A DNA stretch of 64,000 nt, from the NCBI GenBank assembly GCA_938039675.1, contig CALHUI010000003.1, positions 434,001-498,000 on the forward strand, given 5' to 3'. Of the stretch, positions 18,642 through 27,133 are shown piece after piece; the first letter of the stretch is position 1, and every line of letters begins with the position of its first letter. Source of the stretch: an uncultured Cytophagales bacterium (lineage in GTDB: Bacteria > Bacteroidota > Bacteroidia > Cytophagales > Thermoflexibacteraceae). The position numbers were made by a program, and so were the translations under genes. The notes beneath the pieces are model-generated. The model worked only from the letters and a program-made list of their open reading frames with translations. It ran no database searches and had not been told where the DNA came from.

Positions 18642-19373
18642 ATGAAAATCTTAACTTGTATCAGCCACGTACCGGACACCAATGCCAAGATTCCGTTTAA
18701 AGACGGACAGCCCGACCTGAACGGTATCAGCTTTGTGATTGCACCTTACGATGATTTTGCCTTGGCGCGTGCCGTAGAACTGCGCGACCAAACCAAAGGC
18801 AAGCTGACTGTTCTGAACGTAGGTCTGGCAGACACAGAGCCTACCATTCGCAAGGCACTGGCTATCGGCGCAGACGATGCTATCCGCGTGAATGCGCACC
18901 CACACGATGCCTTTTATGTAGCTTCACAAATTGCAGCCATTGCCAAGCAGGAAAACTACGACCTGATTCTGATGGGTCGCGAAAGCAGCGACTTCAACGG
19001 CGGACAGGTACACGGCATGGTTGCCGAAATGCTTGGGCTGCCTTGCGTGGTGCCTTGTATGAAGCTGGATTTGAACGGTAATGTAGCCGTGATGCAGCGC
19101 GAAATTGAAGGCGGCAAAGAGATTGTAGAAGTAGCTTTGCCGTTTGTGGCGGGTTGCCAAGAGCCGATTGCCGAGTGGAAAATCCCGAACATGCGCGGCA
19201 TTATGTCGGCTAAGACCAAGCCGCTCAAAGTGGTAGAGCCTGTGGCAGTAGAAAACTACACCCGCATCATCAAATACGAAATGCCGCCGCAACGCAGTAG
19301 CGTGAAGATGATTGACAAAGACAACATCGGCGAGCTGGTGCGCCTGCTGCGCGAAGAAGCAAAAGTTCTTTAA
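18642..19373 (+). CDS. etfB: Electron transfer flavoprotein, beta subunit
   Basis: EtfB forms the AMP-binding half of the ETF heterodimer that takes electrons from acyl-CoA dehydrogenases. At 243 residues it has the expected start MKILTCISHVPDTNAKIPF, the alternating Rossmann-like core (KLTVLNVGLADTEPTIRKALAIGADDAIRV), the signature LILMGRESSDFNGGQV and the C-terminal recognition region ending LLREEAKVL. It lies 27 bases upstream of etfA and clearly shares an operon with it. Confidence 0.96.
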   Translation: MKILTCISHVPDTNAKIPFKDGQPDLNGISFVIAPYDDFALARAVELRDQTKGKLTVLNVGLADTEPTIRKALAIGADDAIRVNAHPHDAFYVASQIAAIAKQENYDLILMGRESSDFNGGQVHGMVAEMLGLPCVVPCMKLDLNGNVAVMQREIEGGKEIVEVALPFVAGCQEPIAEWKIPNMRGIMSAKTKPLKVVEPVAVENYTRIIKYEMPPQRSSVKMIDKDNIGELVRLLREEAKVL

Positions 19374-19400
19374 TTTCAACTACTAAATAACTGTCTGAAA

Positions 19401-20354
19401 ATGAGCAATGTATTGATATATGTAGAAGCCGAAAACGGTGCTGCAAAAAAATCTTCCTTAGAAGCGGTAAGCTACGGGGCTGCCGTTGCCGAAATGCTGG
19501 GCGGTAAAGCCGTAGCTGTTGCCGCTGCCGATTTGTCAGCTGACCACGCGGGCGAGTTAGCCAAATTCGGTGCAGACAAGGTGTTGCACTTTGGTGGCAC
19601 TGTTAATCAAAGTAGCGAAATAGCCGAACTTGTGGCTGCTGCTGCGCAACAAGAAAACGCTGCCGTGGTTGTTACTGCAAAATCTATCAATGCCGATGGG
19701 GCTGTGCCAATGATTGGCGTAAAACTCAAAGCATCGGTAGCAACCAATGTTACTGCACTGCCCGACTTGAGCAACGGTTTTGTTGTAACCCGCGCTGCCT
19801 ACACAGGTAAAGCAATTACGCAGGTATCGCTGCACAGCAACGTAAAAGTGTTGAGTATCAAGAAAAATGCTTCCGGTACAAAAGAGTACAATAAACCGTT
19901 AGCGGTAGAATCATTCAACGCAAACATCAGCGCGAGCAAAATCACGGTGAAAGAAGTGAAAAAGCAGACAGGGGAAATTTTGCTGCCCGAAGCCGACATT
20001 GTGGTTTCCGCCGGCCGCGGCTTGAAAGGGCCTGAAAACTGGGGTATGATTGAAGAATTGGCCAAAACACTGGGGGCTGCTACTGCCTGCTCTAAGCCTG
20101 TGAGCGACATGGACTGGCGACCACACCACGAGCACGTAGGACAAACAGGTATCAAAGTAAGCCCTAACCTGTACTTTGCCATCGGTATTTCGGGTGCCAT
20201 CCAGCACTTGGCAGGTGTAAACTCTTCCAAAGTGATTGTAGTTATTAATAAAGACCCCGAAGCACCTTTCTTCAAATCTGCTGATTACGGCATTGTCGGC
20301 GATGCTTTTGAGGTAGTGCCCAAACTGAACGAAGCACTGAAAGCCGCTTTGTAA
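19401..20354 (+). CDS. etfA: Electron transfer flavoprotein, alpha subunit
   Basis: EtfA binds the redox-active FAD. It has 317 residues. The N-terminal alpha/beta domain starts MSNVLIYVEAENGAAKKSSLEAVSYG. The C-terminal FAD domain shows VVSAGRGLKGPENW, then the conserved SKPVSDMDWRPHHEHVGQTG, then the ETF-alpha signature YFAIGISGAIQHLAG and VIVVINKDPEAPFFKSADYGIVGD. This pair probably serves fatty-acid beta-oxidation, though no dehydrogenase or ETF:quinone oxidoreductase is nearby. Confidence 0.97.
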   Translation: MSNVLIYVEAENGAAKKSSLEAVSYGAAVAEMLGGKAVAVAAADLSADHAGELAKFGADKVLHFGGTVNQSSEIAELVAAAAQQENAAVVVTAKSINADGAVPMIGVKLKASVATNVTALPDLSNGFVVTRAAYTGKAITQVSLHSNVKVLSIKKNASGTKEYNKPLAVESFNANISASKITVKEVKKQTGEILLPEADIVVSAGRGLKGPENWGMIEELAKTLGAATACSKPVSDMDWRPHHEHVGQTGIKVSPNLYFAIGISGAIQHLAGVNSSKVIVVINKDPEAPFFKSADYGIVGDAFEVVPKLNEALKAAL

Positions 20355-20375
20355 GCAACCGACATAAGAGTATAA

Positions 20376-20411
20376 AAAATCCGCATCGGAGGCTATCGGT
20401 GCGGATTTTTG
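20376..20411. terminator. Bidirectional terminator between etfA and the LOG gene
   Basis: AAAAATCCGCATCG pairs with CGGTGCGGATTTTT (one G-T wobble) around a short loop, with a U-tract on both strands. It sits between convergent genes ending at 20354 and 20425. Confidence 0.85.
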
Positions 20412-20424
20412 TTAATTGCTTGCA

Positions 20425-21183
20425 TTACACCTCCAATTTCATTCTTACTTTGGCAATTTGCTCTCCTAACCATGGCATAGGTTTTATGCGCCGATAGGTG
20501 AGATTGAAGCGGTCAATAGCATATTTCTTAATGTGTGCCATTGCTTCCTCTACAGAATCGGTCAGGCAAATTAAGTCCATATCTTCGGGGCTAAGCGTGC
20601 CTTGTTCTACCATCATCTGCATAAAGTCAATCAATTGCTTCCAGTAAGCCCCTCCAATGAGTACAATAGGAAAATTGGCGATTTTTTTGGTTTGAATCAG
20701 GGTGAGTGTTTCAAAAAATTCATCCATTGTGCCGGCACCGCCCGGCATGACGACAAAGCCATAGGAGTATTTTAGCAGCAGTACTTTCCGAACAAAAAAA
20801 TGCTCAATAGTTACCCACCTGTCCATATAAGGATTGTGCGCTTGTTCATGCGGCAGTTGTATGTTGCAACCGACAGAGTAACCTCCTGCTTCTTTGGCTC
20901 CGCGATTGGCCGCTTCCATAATGCCCGGACCACCGCCTGTCATTACGGTAAAGCCCATTTTGGCCAATTGGCAACCTACTTCCCGTGCTTGCAAGTAGTA
21001 GGGGTGATGCTCATTAAATCGCGCCGAGCCAAACACAGTTACACAAGGGCCTATGAAGTGCAACTTGCGAAAGCCGCGAATAAAGTCAGCCAAAACTTTC
21101 AACGTAAATATAAACTCAGCCCACCTGCTGCGGGGGCCTTCTAAGAATTTTTTGTCATCGCTATTGTTGTTATCACTTGCCAT
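20425..21183 (-). CDS. LOG family protein (TIGR00730-type)
   Basis: This Rossmann-fold protein of the lysine decarboxylase-like/LOG family has 252 residues. Its signature motifs are GGGPGIMEAANRGA and MPGGAGTMDEFFE, the latter being the PGGxGTxxE active-site loop of cytokinin riboside 5'-monophosphate phosphoribohydrolases. The N-terminal part up to GPCVTVFGSARF is charged and slightly extended compared with the minimal family. In bacteria the family cleaves ribosyl phosphate from nucleotides. A hormone role here is not implied. Confidence 0.92.
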   Translation of the reverse strand: MASDNNNSDDKKFLEGPRSRWAEFIFTLKVLADFIRGFRKLHFIGPCVTVFGSARFNEHHPYYLQAREVGCQLAKMGFTVMTGGGPGIMEAANRGAKEAGGYSVGCNIQLPHEQAHNPYMDRWVTIEHFFVRKVLLLKYSYGFVVMPGGAGTMDEFFETLTLIQTKKIANFPIVLIGGAYWKQLIDFMQMMVEQGTLSPEDMDLICLTDSVEEAMAHIKKYAIDRFNLTYRRIKPMPWLGEQIAKVRMKLEV

Positions 21184-21241
21184 GTCTGTATCAATTGACT
21201 GAATAAGGAGAAAAAATGATGCAAATAAAAATAAGCAAAAA

Positions 21242-22327
21242 CTATCGGATTACCTTATTCAACTGTCCCCAGAGCTCATTATCAAAACTTGAAATGGCTA
21301 ATTGTATGTTGCCTGCTGAGTCGCCGATGCGGATAACAACGAGATTTTGCGAAGGAACTACGTAAATTTTCTGGTCATTTTTTCCCAAAGCAGCATACAT
21401 ATCGGCAGGTGCGTTGGGCATCATTGCGCCATTGAATACAAAGCGTGAAATAGGTAGCATGTGCGAACTTTTACCGTTGAGCCAAGTTAAGTAGCCATAG
21501 GATAAATTGAGTGGCTGTGAACTGTTAATCATGTCGTTAAAATAATTGTCGTCATCCAAAATCGGAGTGCTGCCCCACTTGCCGCGATTGAGCAGCAACA
21601 GACCGAAACGCGCCATACTGCGTGCATTGCTAAAGTAAACATTATTGAAACCTACTTTAACCCATAGTCCGCTCATTCCTATGCGGTTGCGAATAGTTCG
21701 CTGAAAGTAGGTGTTGTAGTCGGTGCGGGCTGCCGTTTCTACCACTCGCTCCAACAGGGTGTAGGGGGCATTGTGATATGCCCACCGTGTGCCGGCATCT
21801 GCTGCATATTGCAAACATTGGCGGAGTGTGCAATCATCATCGGGTACGGCATCATTCAGTCCGGTGGTCATTGTTAGTTGATGGCGGAGGGTAATCAGAT
21901 TTTCCTTGTCGGCAGGCAGCGAAGTCCATCCGGTGCCCAAGTATTGCGAGCTGCGGTCGCTGATGCGGAGCAACCCCTCCTTTTGCGCAATGCCGACAAG
22001 CACAGCCGTCAGGGTTTTGCCTGCCGATGCCCAATACCAAATGCTATCGGCAGTGAAACGCCCAAAGTAACGTTCTATCGCAATTTTGCCGTCTTTCAAC
22101 ACAATAAATGCCTTCGTGTTTTTTTGCTGCAAAAAGGTGTAAAGATTGTTGAGTTCTGTCTCGTTCCAGTGCAGAGATGCAGGCGAAACAGTTTCCCATG
22201 CATTGCTGCCGACAGGTGGAAAGTACAGCGATGAAGACGGGTTGGGGGCAGGCGAAGGCGTGTTTTTTTGACAGGAAGCAATGGCGAGCAGGCAGCAGGC
22301 CGCAGAAGCGATAAAAAAGGTTTTCAT
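21242..22327 (-). CDS. Beta-lactamase-related serine hydrolase, lipoprotein
   Basis: The protein starts with a lipoprotein signal peptide whose lipobox AIASC puts the lipidated Cys at residue 19. A class C/penicillin-binding-type serine hydrolase domain follows. S101-A-G-K104 is the SxxK motif, Y184-H-N186 the YxN motif, and the C-terminal region carries KIYVVPSQNLVVIRIGDSAG. Length is 361 residues. Likely roles are esterase or D-amino peptidase activity at the envelope; antibiotic resistance is not implied. It is divergent from the photolyase gene. Confidence 0.87.
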   Translation of the reverse strand: MKTFFIASAACCLLAIASCQKNTPSPAPNPSSSLYFPPVGSNAWETVSPASLHWNETELNNLYTFLQQKNTKAFIVLKDGKIAIERYFGRFTADSIWYWASAGKTLTAVLVGIAQKEGLLRISDRSSQYLGTGWTSLPADKENLITLRHQLTMTTGLNDAVPDDDCTLRQCLQYAADAGTRWAYHNAPYTLLERVVETAARTDYNTYFQRTIRNRIGMSGLWVKVGFNNVYFSNARSMARFGLLLLNRGKWGSTPILDDDNYFNDMINSSQPLNLSYGYLTWLNGKSSHMLPISRFVFNGAMMPNAPADMYAALGKNDQKIYVVPSQNLVVIRIGDSAGNIQLAISSFDNELWGQLNKVIR

Positions 22328-22372
22328 AGGTATGTTTTTTCAGATAAGACAGCCTCTTTGCCTGTGGGTTTA

Positions 22373-22386
22373 ATGTTTGCAAACAT
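22373..22386. promoter_or_regulatory. 14-bp palindrome in the serine hydrolase/photolyase divergent region
   Basis: ATGTTTGCAAACAT is a perfect palindrome 46 bases from each start codon. On the minus strand it overlaps TATGTTTG, a TAnnTTTG -7 box for the serine hydrolase gene. The position suits an operator for one or both genes. The binding protein is unknown. Confidence 0.35.
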
Positions 22387-22431
22387 AAATGTTTCTTGCA
22401 AGTTGATAACGTAATCAATCAACATAAAAGC

Positions 22432-23976
22432 ATGACCTTACGCCTCTTGCTTGGCGACCAGCTCAATGCCCGACACAGTTGGTTTGCCAATGTTGCGCCC
22501 GATGTAACGTATGTACTCATGGAAATCCGTCAAGAAACGGATTATGTAACGCATCACATACAGAAAATTATTGCCTTTTTTGCAGCCATGCGGCAGTTTG
22601 CCGATGAGTTAAGGCAAAAAGGTCATCAGGTTATTTATCTGAAAATCAATGATAAAGATAACAAGCAAAACTTTGCTGACAACCTGACCGCAATTATGCG
22701 GGCCATCGGGGCAGAGCACTTTGAATATCAGCAGCCCGATGAATATAGGTTAGATGTGTACTTGGCTGAATTTTGCCGACAATTACCGATTCCTTCATAC
22801 ATGGCCGCCAGTGAACATTTTCTCACGTATCGCGAGGAATTGCCCGAAATTTTTAAAGGTAAGAAAACCTACTTGATGGAAACTTTTTACCGCGCCATGC
22901 GGAAGAAATACAACATTTTACTTGATGAATCGGGCAAACCCGAAGGTGGCAAGTGGAATTACGATGCAGAGAATCGCAAAAAATACGACGAAAAAATACC
23001 TGTGCCTCCTGTGCCGAAACCTTCCGAAACCTCTTTGCAAGTTGTCAAGGAAGTTTACCAAGATGTTCTACAGGCAGCCCCTACGACCATCGGCAGCATT
23101 AAAATAGATGCTTTTGAATGGTTTACCACCCGTGAAGAAAATTTACAACTTTTAGCTCATTTCTGTCGCTACGGCTTGCCCGAATTTGGCAGCTATCAGG
23201 ACGCAATGGCAAGCCGCTATCCGTATTTGTTCCATTCGCGGCTTTCATTTGCAATGAATGTAAAGTTGTTGCATCCGCTGGAAGTTGTTGAGGCAGCAGT
23301 CAGTCATTGGCGCAATCATCAATCGCGCATCAGTTTGGCGCAAATAGAAGGCTTTGTGCGGCAAATTATCGGCTGGCGCGAATATATGCGCGGCGTGTAT
23401 TGGGCGCAGATGCCCCGCTATGCCAAACTCAACTTTTTCGGGCACGCGCGCCCACTGCCCCAATGGTATTGGAACGCCCGAACTAACATGAACTGCCTCA
23501 AACATGCCATCGAGCAGTCTTTGCAAAAAGCCTACGCACACCACATCCAACGCCTGATGGTTACAGGCAATTTTGCGCTGTTGGCAGGTATTCACCCCGA
23601 CGAGGTAGACCGCTGGTACTTAGGCATTTACATAGATGCCATTGAATGGGTGGAAATTACCAATACCCGAGGCATGAGCCAGTTTGCCGATGGCGGCATG
23701 GTTGGTACGAAGCCTTATGTGAGTAGTGCCAACTACATGCACAAAATGAGCGATTACTGCACGAGCTGCCATTACAGCAAAGACCTGAAATACGGCGACC
23801 GTGCCTGCCCATTTAATAGTCTTTACTGGCATTTTTATGAGCGCCATCGCGAAAAACTGGCACGCAACCCCCGTATAGGCATGATGTATGTAACATGGGA
23901 CAAAATGGCAAATGCTGAACGGGAAAAAATTCTGGCACAGGCAGAGTATTACTTAGCCAACATAGAAAACTTGTAA
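22432..23976 (+). CDS. Iron-sulfur bacterial cryptochrome/photolyase (PhrB-type)
   Basis: This belongs to the deoxyribodipyrimidine photolyase-related (FeS-BCP) family, whose studied members repair (6-4) photoproducts and bind FAD, a lumazine antenna and a 4Fe-4S cluster. The ATG at 22432 gives 514 residues starting MTLRLLLGDQLN; the track start (TTG, 22396) is less likely. Cysteines at C355 (TNMNC), C443 and C446 (YCTSC) and C459 (RAC) reproduce the spacing of the PhrB cluster ligands. FAD-side motifs include GWREYMRG, YAHHIQRLMVTGNFALL and WYLGIYIDAIEWVE. The visible palindrome upstream may regulate it. Confidence 0.95.
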   Translation: MTLRLLLGDQLNARHSWFANVAPDVTYVLMEIRQETDYVTHHIQKIIAFFAAMRQFADELRQKGHQVIYLKINDKDNKQNFADNLTAIMRAIGAEHFEYQQPDEYRLDVYLAEFCRQLPIPSYMAASEHFLTYREELPEIFKGKKTYLMETFYRAMRKKYNILLDESGKPEGGKWNYDAENRKKYDEKIPVPPVPKPSETSLQVVKEVYQDVLQAAPTTIGSIKIDAFEWFTTREENLQLLAHFCRYGLPEFGSYQDAMASRYPYLFHSRLSFAMNVKLLHPLEVVEAAVSHWRNHQSRISLAQIEGFVRQIIGWREYMRGVYWAQMPRYAKLNFFGHARPLPQWYWNARTNMNCLKHAIEQSLQKAYAHHIQRLMVTGNFALLAGIHPDEVDRWYLGIYIDAIEWVEITNTRGMSQFADGGMVGTKPYVSSANYMHKMSDYCTSCHYSKDLKYGDRACPFNSLYWHFYERHREKLARNPRIGMMYVTWDKMANAEREKILAQAEYYLANIENL

Positions 23977-24058
23977 AAAAGCAAAATTAAATAAGGCTTA
24001 ACACAAGTTATTTGCTTGACCAATCTCTGTAATTTTACGTCGTTTTTTAGAAAGCTGA

Positions 24059-24498
24059 ATGAACAGTCAAACGCTACTTTATCAAAGCCCAAGCGGTATA
24101 TTGAGATTTTATCCTTAGAATCACCTGAGGTATTGCTTTACCGCATGAAAGGGCGCATAGAATTAGATGAGTAAAAACCGGGATTTGAGGAAGCACTTGC
24201 GGTTAATAAGCACACCGGCTGTTTTGATATTATCTGCGACTACTCCGCTTTGGAATACGACCCCGCACTTGGAAGAGCTTGGTTTACAGGTGTTTACTCA
24301 TCGCGTATTTTGAGGCAGGCCAACAAAACTTACCTATGCATAGTCGTACAGTCGCAAAATTTAGTACAGCGCATGACTATGCCCTTAGTTGTCAAAGGCT
24401 TGCAAAGCACGGGCTTCAAATTTGAGTTGCATTATACCGATACGATGGCTTCTGCCTTGCAATGGTTTGTTGAACATACCCCCCGGCAACAAGCATAA
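24059..24498 (+). pseudogene. Decayed SpoIIAA/STAS-like protein gene
   Basis: From an ATG at 24059 the reading frame gives 19 codons (MNSQTLLYQSPSGILRFYP) and stops at 24116. The coding sense continues two bases out of frame (LESPEVLLYRMKGRIELDE) to a TAA at 24172. After that it reads on in the same frame to 24498 (KPGFEEALAVNKHTGCFDII, then DYSALEYDPALGRAWF). So there is one frameshift and one nonsense codon. The layout of a strand-rich N-terminus, a D-Y-S-x-L-E-Y-x-P strand/helix and a final ASALQWF helix resembles the intact protein at 33977-34387 and suggests the same SpoIIAA-like fold. The track ORF at 24250 is only its tail. Confidence 0.6.
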
Positions 24499-24527
24499 GC
24501 AATATCCCCACATGTTAATTTATGGTA

Positions 24528-24535
24528 TAACTTTG
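24528..24535 (+). promoter_or_regulatory. TAnnTTTG -7 box of truB
   Basis: TAACTTTG is a perfect -7 box that ends four bases before the truB ATG at 24540, which implies a leaderless or nearly leaderless transcript. No -33 TTTG is seen at standard spacing. Confidence 0.45.
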
Positions 24536-24539
24536 CATT

Positions 24540-25226
24540 ATGCCGCCATTTGATTTTGAAACAGGAGAAGTACTGCTGGTAGATAAACCCGCCGAGTGGA
24601 CTTCCTTTGACGTTGTCAATAAAATTCGCTGTGCCATCCGGCAAAAGAAAATCGGTCATGCAGGTACGTTAGACCCGCTGGCAACCGGTTTGCTCATCCT
24701 GTGTACCGGAAAAAAAACCAAACTGATAGACAGCTATCAGGCGCAAGTAAAAGAATATACGGGCACAATCGTGTTGGGGCAAACAACCCCCTCCTACGAT
24801 GCAGAAACCGAACCTACCGAGGCGGTGGACATCAGCCACCTGACCGAGGCAATGCTCCAACAGGCCGCCAACCGTTTCAAGGGCGCCATTGAGCAATTGC
24901 CCCCTGTTTTTTCAGCTATCAAAGTGGATGGTGAACGCCTCTACAAGAAAGCCCGTCGCGGCGAAGAGGTAGCGCTCAAGCCGCGACGGGTAGAAATTTT
25001 CAGCTTTGAACTGGAAAAAATCACTTTCCCCGTAGTTCGTTTTCGCGTAGTATGCTCCAAAGGCACATACATCCGCAGCTTAGCACACGATTTCGGACAG
25101 GCACTGGGGGTGGGGGCATACTTAGGCAGTCTGCGACGCACCCGCATTGGCGATTTTGCGGTGGAAAACGCTTGGCAATTATCCACACTCATTGAAGCAA
25201 TTAAAGCACAACAAACCACAGAATGA
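24540..25226 (+). CDS. truB: tRNA pseudouridine(55) synthase
   Basis: TruB isomerises U55 in the T-loop of tRNAs. It has 228 residues, short like the Bacteroidota type without a C-terminal PUA domain. The catalytic motif is HAGTLDPLATGLL with D45. Further marks are GTIVLGQTTPSYDAETEPTE, QLPPVFSAIKVDGERLYKKAR and CSKGTYIRSLAHDFGQALG. Its stop codon overlaps the ribF start by four bases (ATGA), indicating translational coupling. Confidence 0.97.
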   Translation: MPPFDFETGEVLLVDKPAEWTSFDVVNKIRCAIRQKKIGHAGTLDPLATGLLILCTGKKTKLIDSYQAQVKEYTGTIVLGQTTPSYDAETEPTEAVDISHLTEAMLQQAANRFKGAIEQLPPVFSAIKVDGERLYKKARRGEEVALKPRRVEIFSFELEKITFPVVRFRVVCSKGTYIRSLAHDFGQALGVGAYLGSLRRTRIGDFAVENAWQLSTLIEAIKAQQTTE

Positions 25227-26167
25227 AAGTCCAGCACGGAATAGCGGGGTACAGACCTCCTTCATATGCCATTGTTACGGAAGGTACTTTTGACGGGGTG
25301 CATGTCGGGCATCGCAAAATTCTCTCATCGTTGGTAGCTGAGGCGCGCCAAATCAAGCAGTTTGACCCCAATGCCGAGAGCGTGGTCATTACTTTTTGGC
25401 CGCATCCGCGCTTGGTACTTTTCCCTGAGCAGCAAGACCTGAAACTACTTTCTACACTGGACGAAAAAATCGAAGCACTGGCAGCCATTGGCATTGACCG
25501 ATTGGTCGTATTGCCGTTTGATAAAACCTTTTCTACGCTGACACCCGAACAGTACGTACAGCAAATACTGATAAACGGACTCAATACGCGGCGTTTGATT
25601 ATTGGCTATGACCACCGCTTCGGGAAAAACCGCGCAGGCGACTTTAACTTTTTGAAAAACAATGAAGAGCGTTTTGGTTTTACCGTAGAAGAAATTCCCC
25701 GTCAGGATATAGAGCAAGTTGGTGTCAGCAGCACCAAAATACGTCATGCACTGTTACAAGGCGAAATTGCAACAGCCAATCGCTATTTGGCAGCACCTTA
25801 TACCCTTTGCGGCAAAGTAGTGAAAGGCAATCAGTTGGGGCGCACCATCGGCTTCCCGACCGCCAATCTGTACATCAGCGAAAGCTATAAACTCATACCC
25901 AAAGACGGTATTTACGCCGTGCGCGTGCGCCTGAATCAGGCAATATACAATGGAATGCTCTACATAGGCATTCGTTCTACTTTGGGCAGCCAGTTAGAGC
26001 GCACCATTGAGGTTAATATTTTTGATTTTAACGAAGAAATATACGACTCTTTTTTACAAGTTGAGTTGATGGCATACCTGCGTGGGGAAGAAAAATTTGA
26101 CAGCTTAGAGAGTATGCAACACCAGTTGTGCCGCGATAAAGCAGATGCACTGCGGGTGTTAAGCTAA
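25223..26167 (+). CDS. ribF: Bifunctional riboflavin kinase/FAD synthetase
   Basis: RibF phosphorylates riboflavin to FMN and adenylates FMN to FAD. It has 314 residues. The N-terminal nucleotidyltransferase half has TFDGVHVGHRKIL and GYDHRFGKNRAGDF, then VSSTKIRHALLQGEI. The C-terminal flavokinase half has GRTIGFPTANLYI with the conserved PTAN, and EVNIFDFNEEIYDSFLQVELM. It is co-transcribed with truB, a very common pairing. Confidence 0.97.
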   Translation: MKVQHGIAGYRPPSYAIVTEGTFDGVHVGHRKILSSLVAEARQIKQFDPNAESVVITFWPHPRLVLFPEQQDLKLLSTLDEKIEALAAIGIDRLVVLPFDKTFSTLTPEQYVQQILINGLNTRRLIIGYDHRFGKNRAGDFNFLKNNEERFGFTVEEIPRQDIEQVGVSSTKIRHALLQGEIATANRYLAAPYTLCGKVVKGNQLGRTIGFPTANLYISESYKLIPKDGIYAVRVRLNQAIYNGMLYIGIRSTLGSQLERTIEVNIFDFNEEIYDSFLQVELMAYLRGEEKFDSLESMQHQLCRDKADALRVLS

Positions 26168-26182
26168 AAATTTATATGTTGC

Positions 26183-26609
26183 TTATCCTTTTTGAGAATT
26201 AACGCGTAATGTATCAGATATGCGAAAATCTAAGCTGCCTAACTTTGTTATAAAAGCCTGCTTTTTTGCTTGTATCAGAATTCCCAAACTGCCAATAACT
26301 TTTATGCCCAAATCTTGGGTAAATTTGCGCTCTTTTCGTTCATTTATGATTAGCAGGCTATCGTCGAGTTTCATACACAAAGCAATAGCACTTGCTTCAC
26401 CAGCATGAAGATGAATATTTAACAGTTTAATGGTGTCAAAATTATTTGCAGGCTTTATCCATTCGGGCAAGATTTCTTCATACTCTTCTGCTGAGCTGCT
26501 ACTGTGAGTGTAATCCCAACCATAGCAAAAAGTTTTTGTAGCAGGTACAATTGTTGAATTTTTTTCTAAGATAATCAAGTAAGTTGTATCTGGAATAAAC
26601 AACAATCAT
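26183..26609 (-). pseudogene. Degenerate DUF3368 (PIN-fold) toxin-like gene
   Basis: The 140-residue track ORF has a good DUF3368 C-terminal half: EEYEEILPEWIK, then LHAGEASAIALCMKLDDSLLIINERKERKF, then LGIKVIGSLGILIQAKK. Its region around residues 16-40 is not family-like. The expected sequence appears in a different frame (EKIQQLYLLQKLFAMVGITL), between a run of seven A on the minus strand and a second shift. The natural ATG at 26609 (overlapping the antitoxin stop as ATGA) is also one base out of frame with the IPDTTYLIIL metal-site strand. Three frame changes are thus needed to restore a normal protein, so the toxin is probably inactive. Confidence 0.65.
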
Positions 26610-26837
26610 AAGTTTTTCAAGTCTTTGTATATATTATTTGCGTTATATCTAAAGACAGAAATTCTGTTTTTCCTGCCAACTCAATAAATGCTATTTTAGA
26701 AATCCTGCAACTTGGGCAGCTTGTCCGGCAGACAGTTTTTCAGTTTCATATAATCGCATTGCTACGACCACGCTCAGTTCCTACCGGGAAATTGTTCTTG
26801 TTAAAGAATCAGGCAGGCGAATCACATACTCGTACAT
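26606..26837 (-). pseudogene. Degenerate UPF0175-type antitoxin gene
   Basis: This remnant is not in the ORF track. Reading back from an ATG at 26837 gives MYEYVIRLPDSLTRTISR, then an in-frame stop, then ELSVVVAMRLYETEKLSAGQAAQVAG in the same frame. SKIAFIELAGK follows in a second frame and ISVFRYNANNIYKDLKNL in a third. Joined, these match the UPF0175 antitoxin pattern (a helix with LSAGQAAxxAG, FxELxGK and a C-terminal ISVFxYxxxxxxxDLxNL). UPF0175 genes are commonly paired with DUF3368 toxins, as here. At least one stop and two frameshifts break it. Confidence 0.6.
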
Positions 26838-26899
26838 GATTAACAAATTTATGAAAGTATCTTGTTGCAGATGCCGCTCTTGCACGATGGAGTTATTGT

Positions 26900-26940
26900 A
26901 AAAAAAAAGCCATCACACCGATTAAGAGGATGGCTTTTTG
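26900..26940 (-). terminator. Terminator of tRNA-Leu
   Basis: AAAAAGCCATC (26904-26914) pairs with GATGGCTTTTT (26929-26939) around a 14-base loop. On the minus strand a long U-run follows, directly beyond the tRNA 3' end. Confidence 0.8.
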
Positions 26941-26943
26941 TTG

Positions 26944-27027
26944 TACCCAGGGCCGGGGTCGAACCGGCACGGCATTGCTGCCACTGGTGTTTGAGACCAG
27001 CGCGTCTACCGATTCCGCCACCTGGGC
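26944..27027 (-). tRNA. tRNA-Leu (anticodon CAA)
   Basis: The minus strand reads GCCCAGGTGGCGGAATCGG and folds into a class II tRNA. The acceptor GCCCAGG pairs with CCTGGGT (G-U at 1:72). The anticodon arm is CTGGT-CTCAAAC-ACCAG, giving anticodon CAA. A long variable arm follows, and the T-arm contains GGTTCGACCCC. The encoded 3' end is A followed by CAA rather than CCA, so CCA must be added. It decodes UUG leucine codons. The track ORF across it is spurious. Confidence 0.95.
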
Positions 27028-27133
27028 AAACAGTGGTGCAAAGCAAAAGGTAAATTTTGGTTCGTGCAAGCCTCAGGTAAAAATTTTTTTTTGCGACTAT
27101 TTGCACTTAGCTTTGCTCACATTCCTGAACGAT

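Noticed and set aside
26930-27133. N-terminal extension of accC in the ORF track
   Set aside because: It is translated across the antisense of tRNA-Leu and has no similarity to biotin carboxylases. The family start is at 27134.
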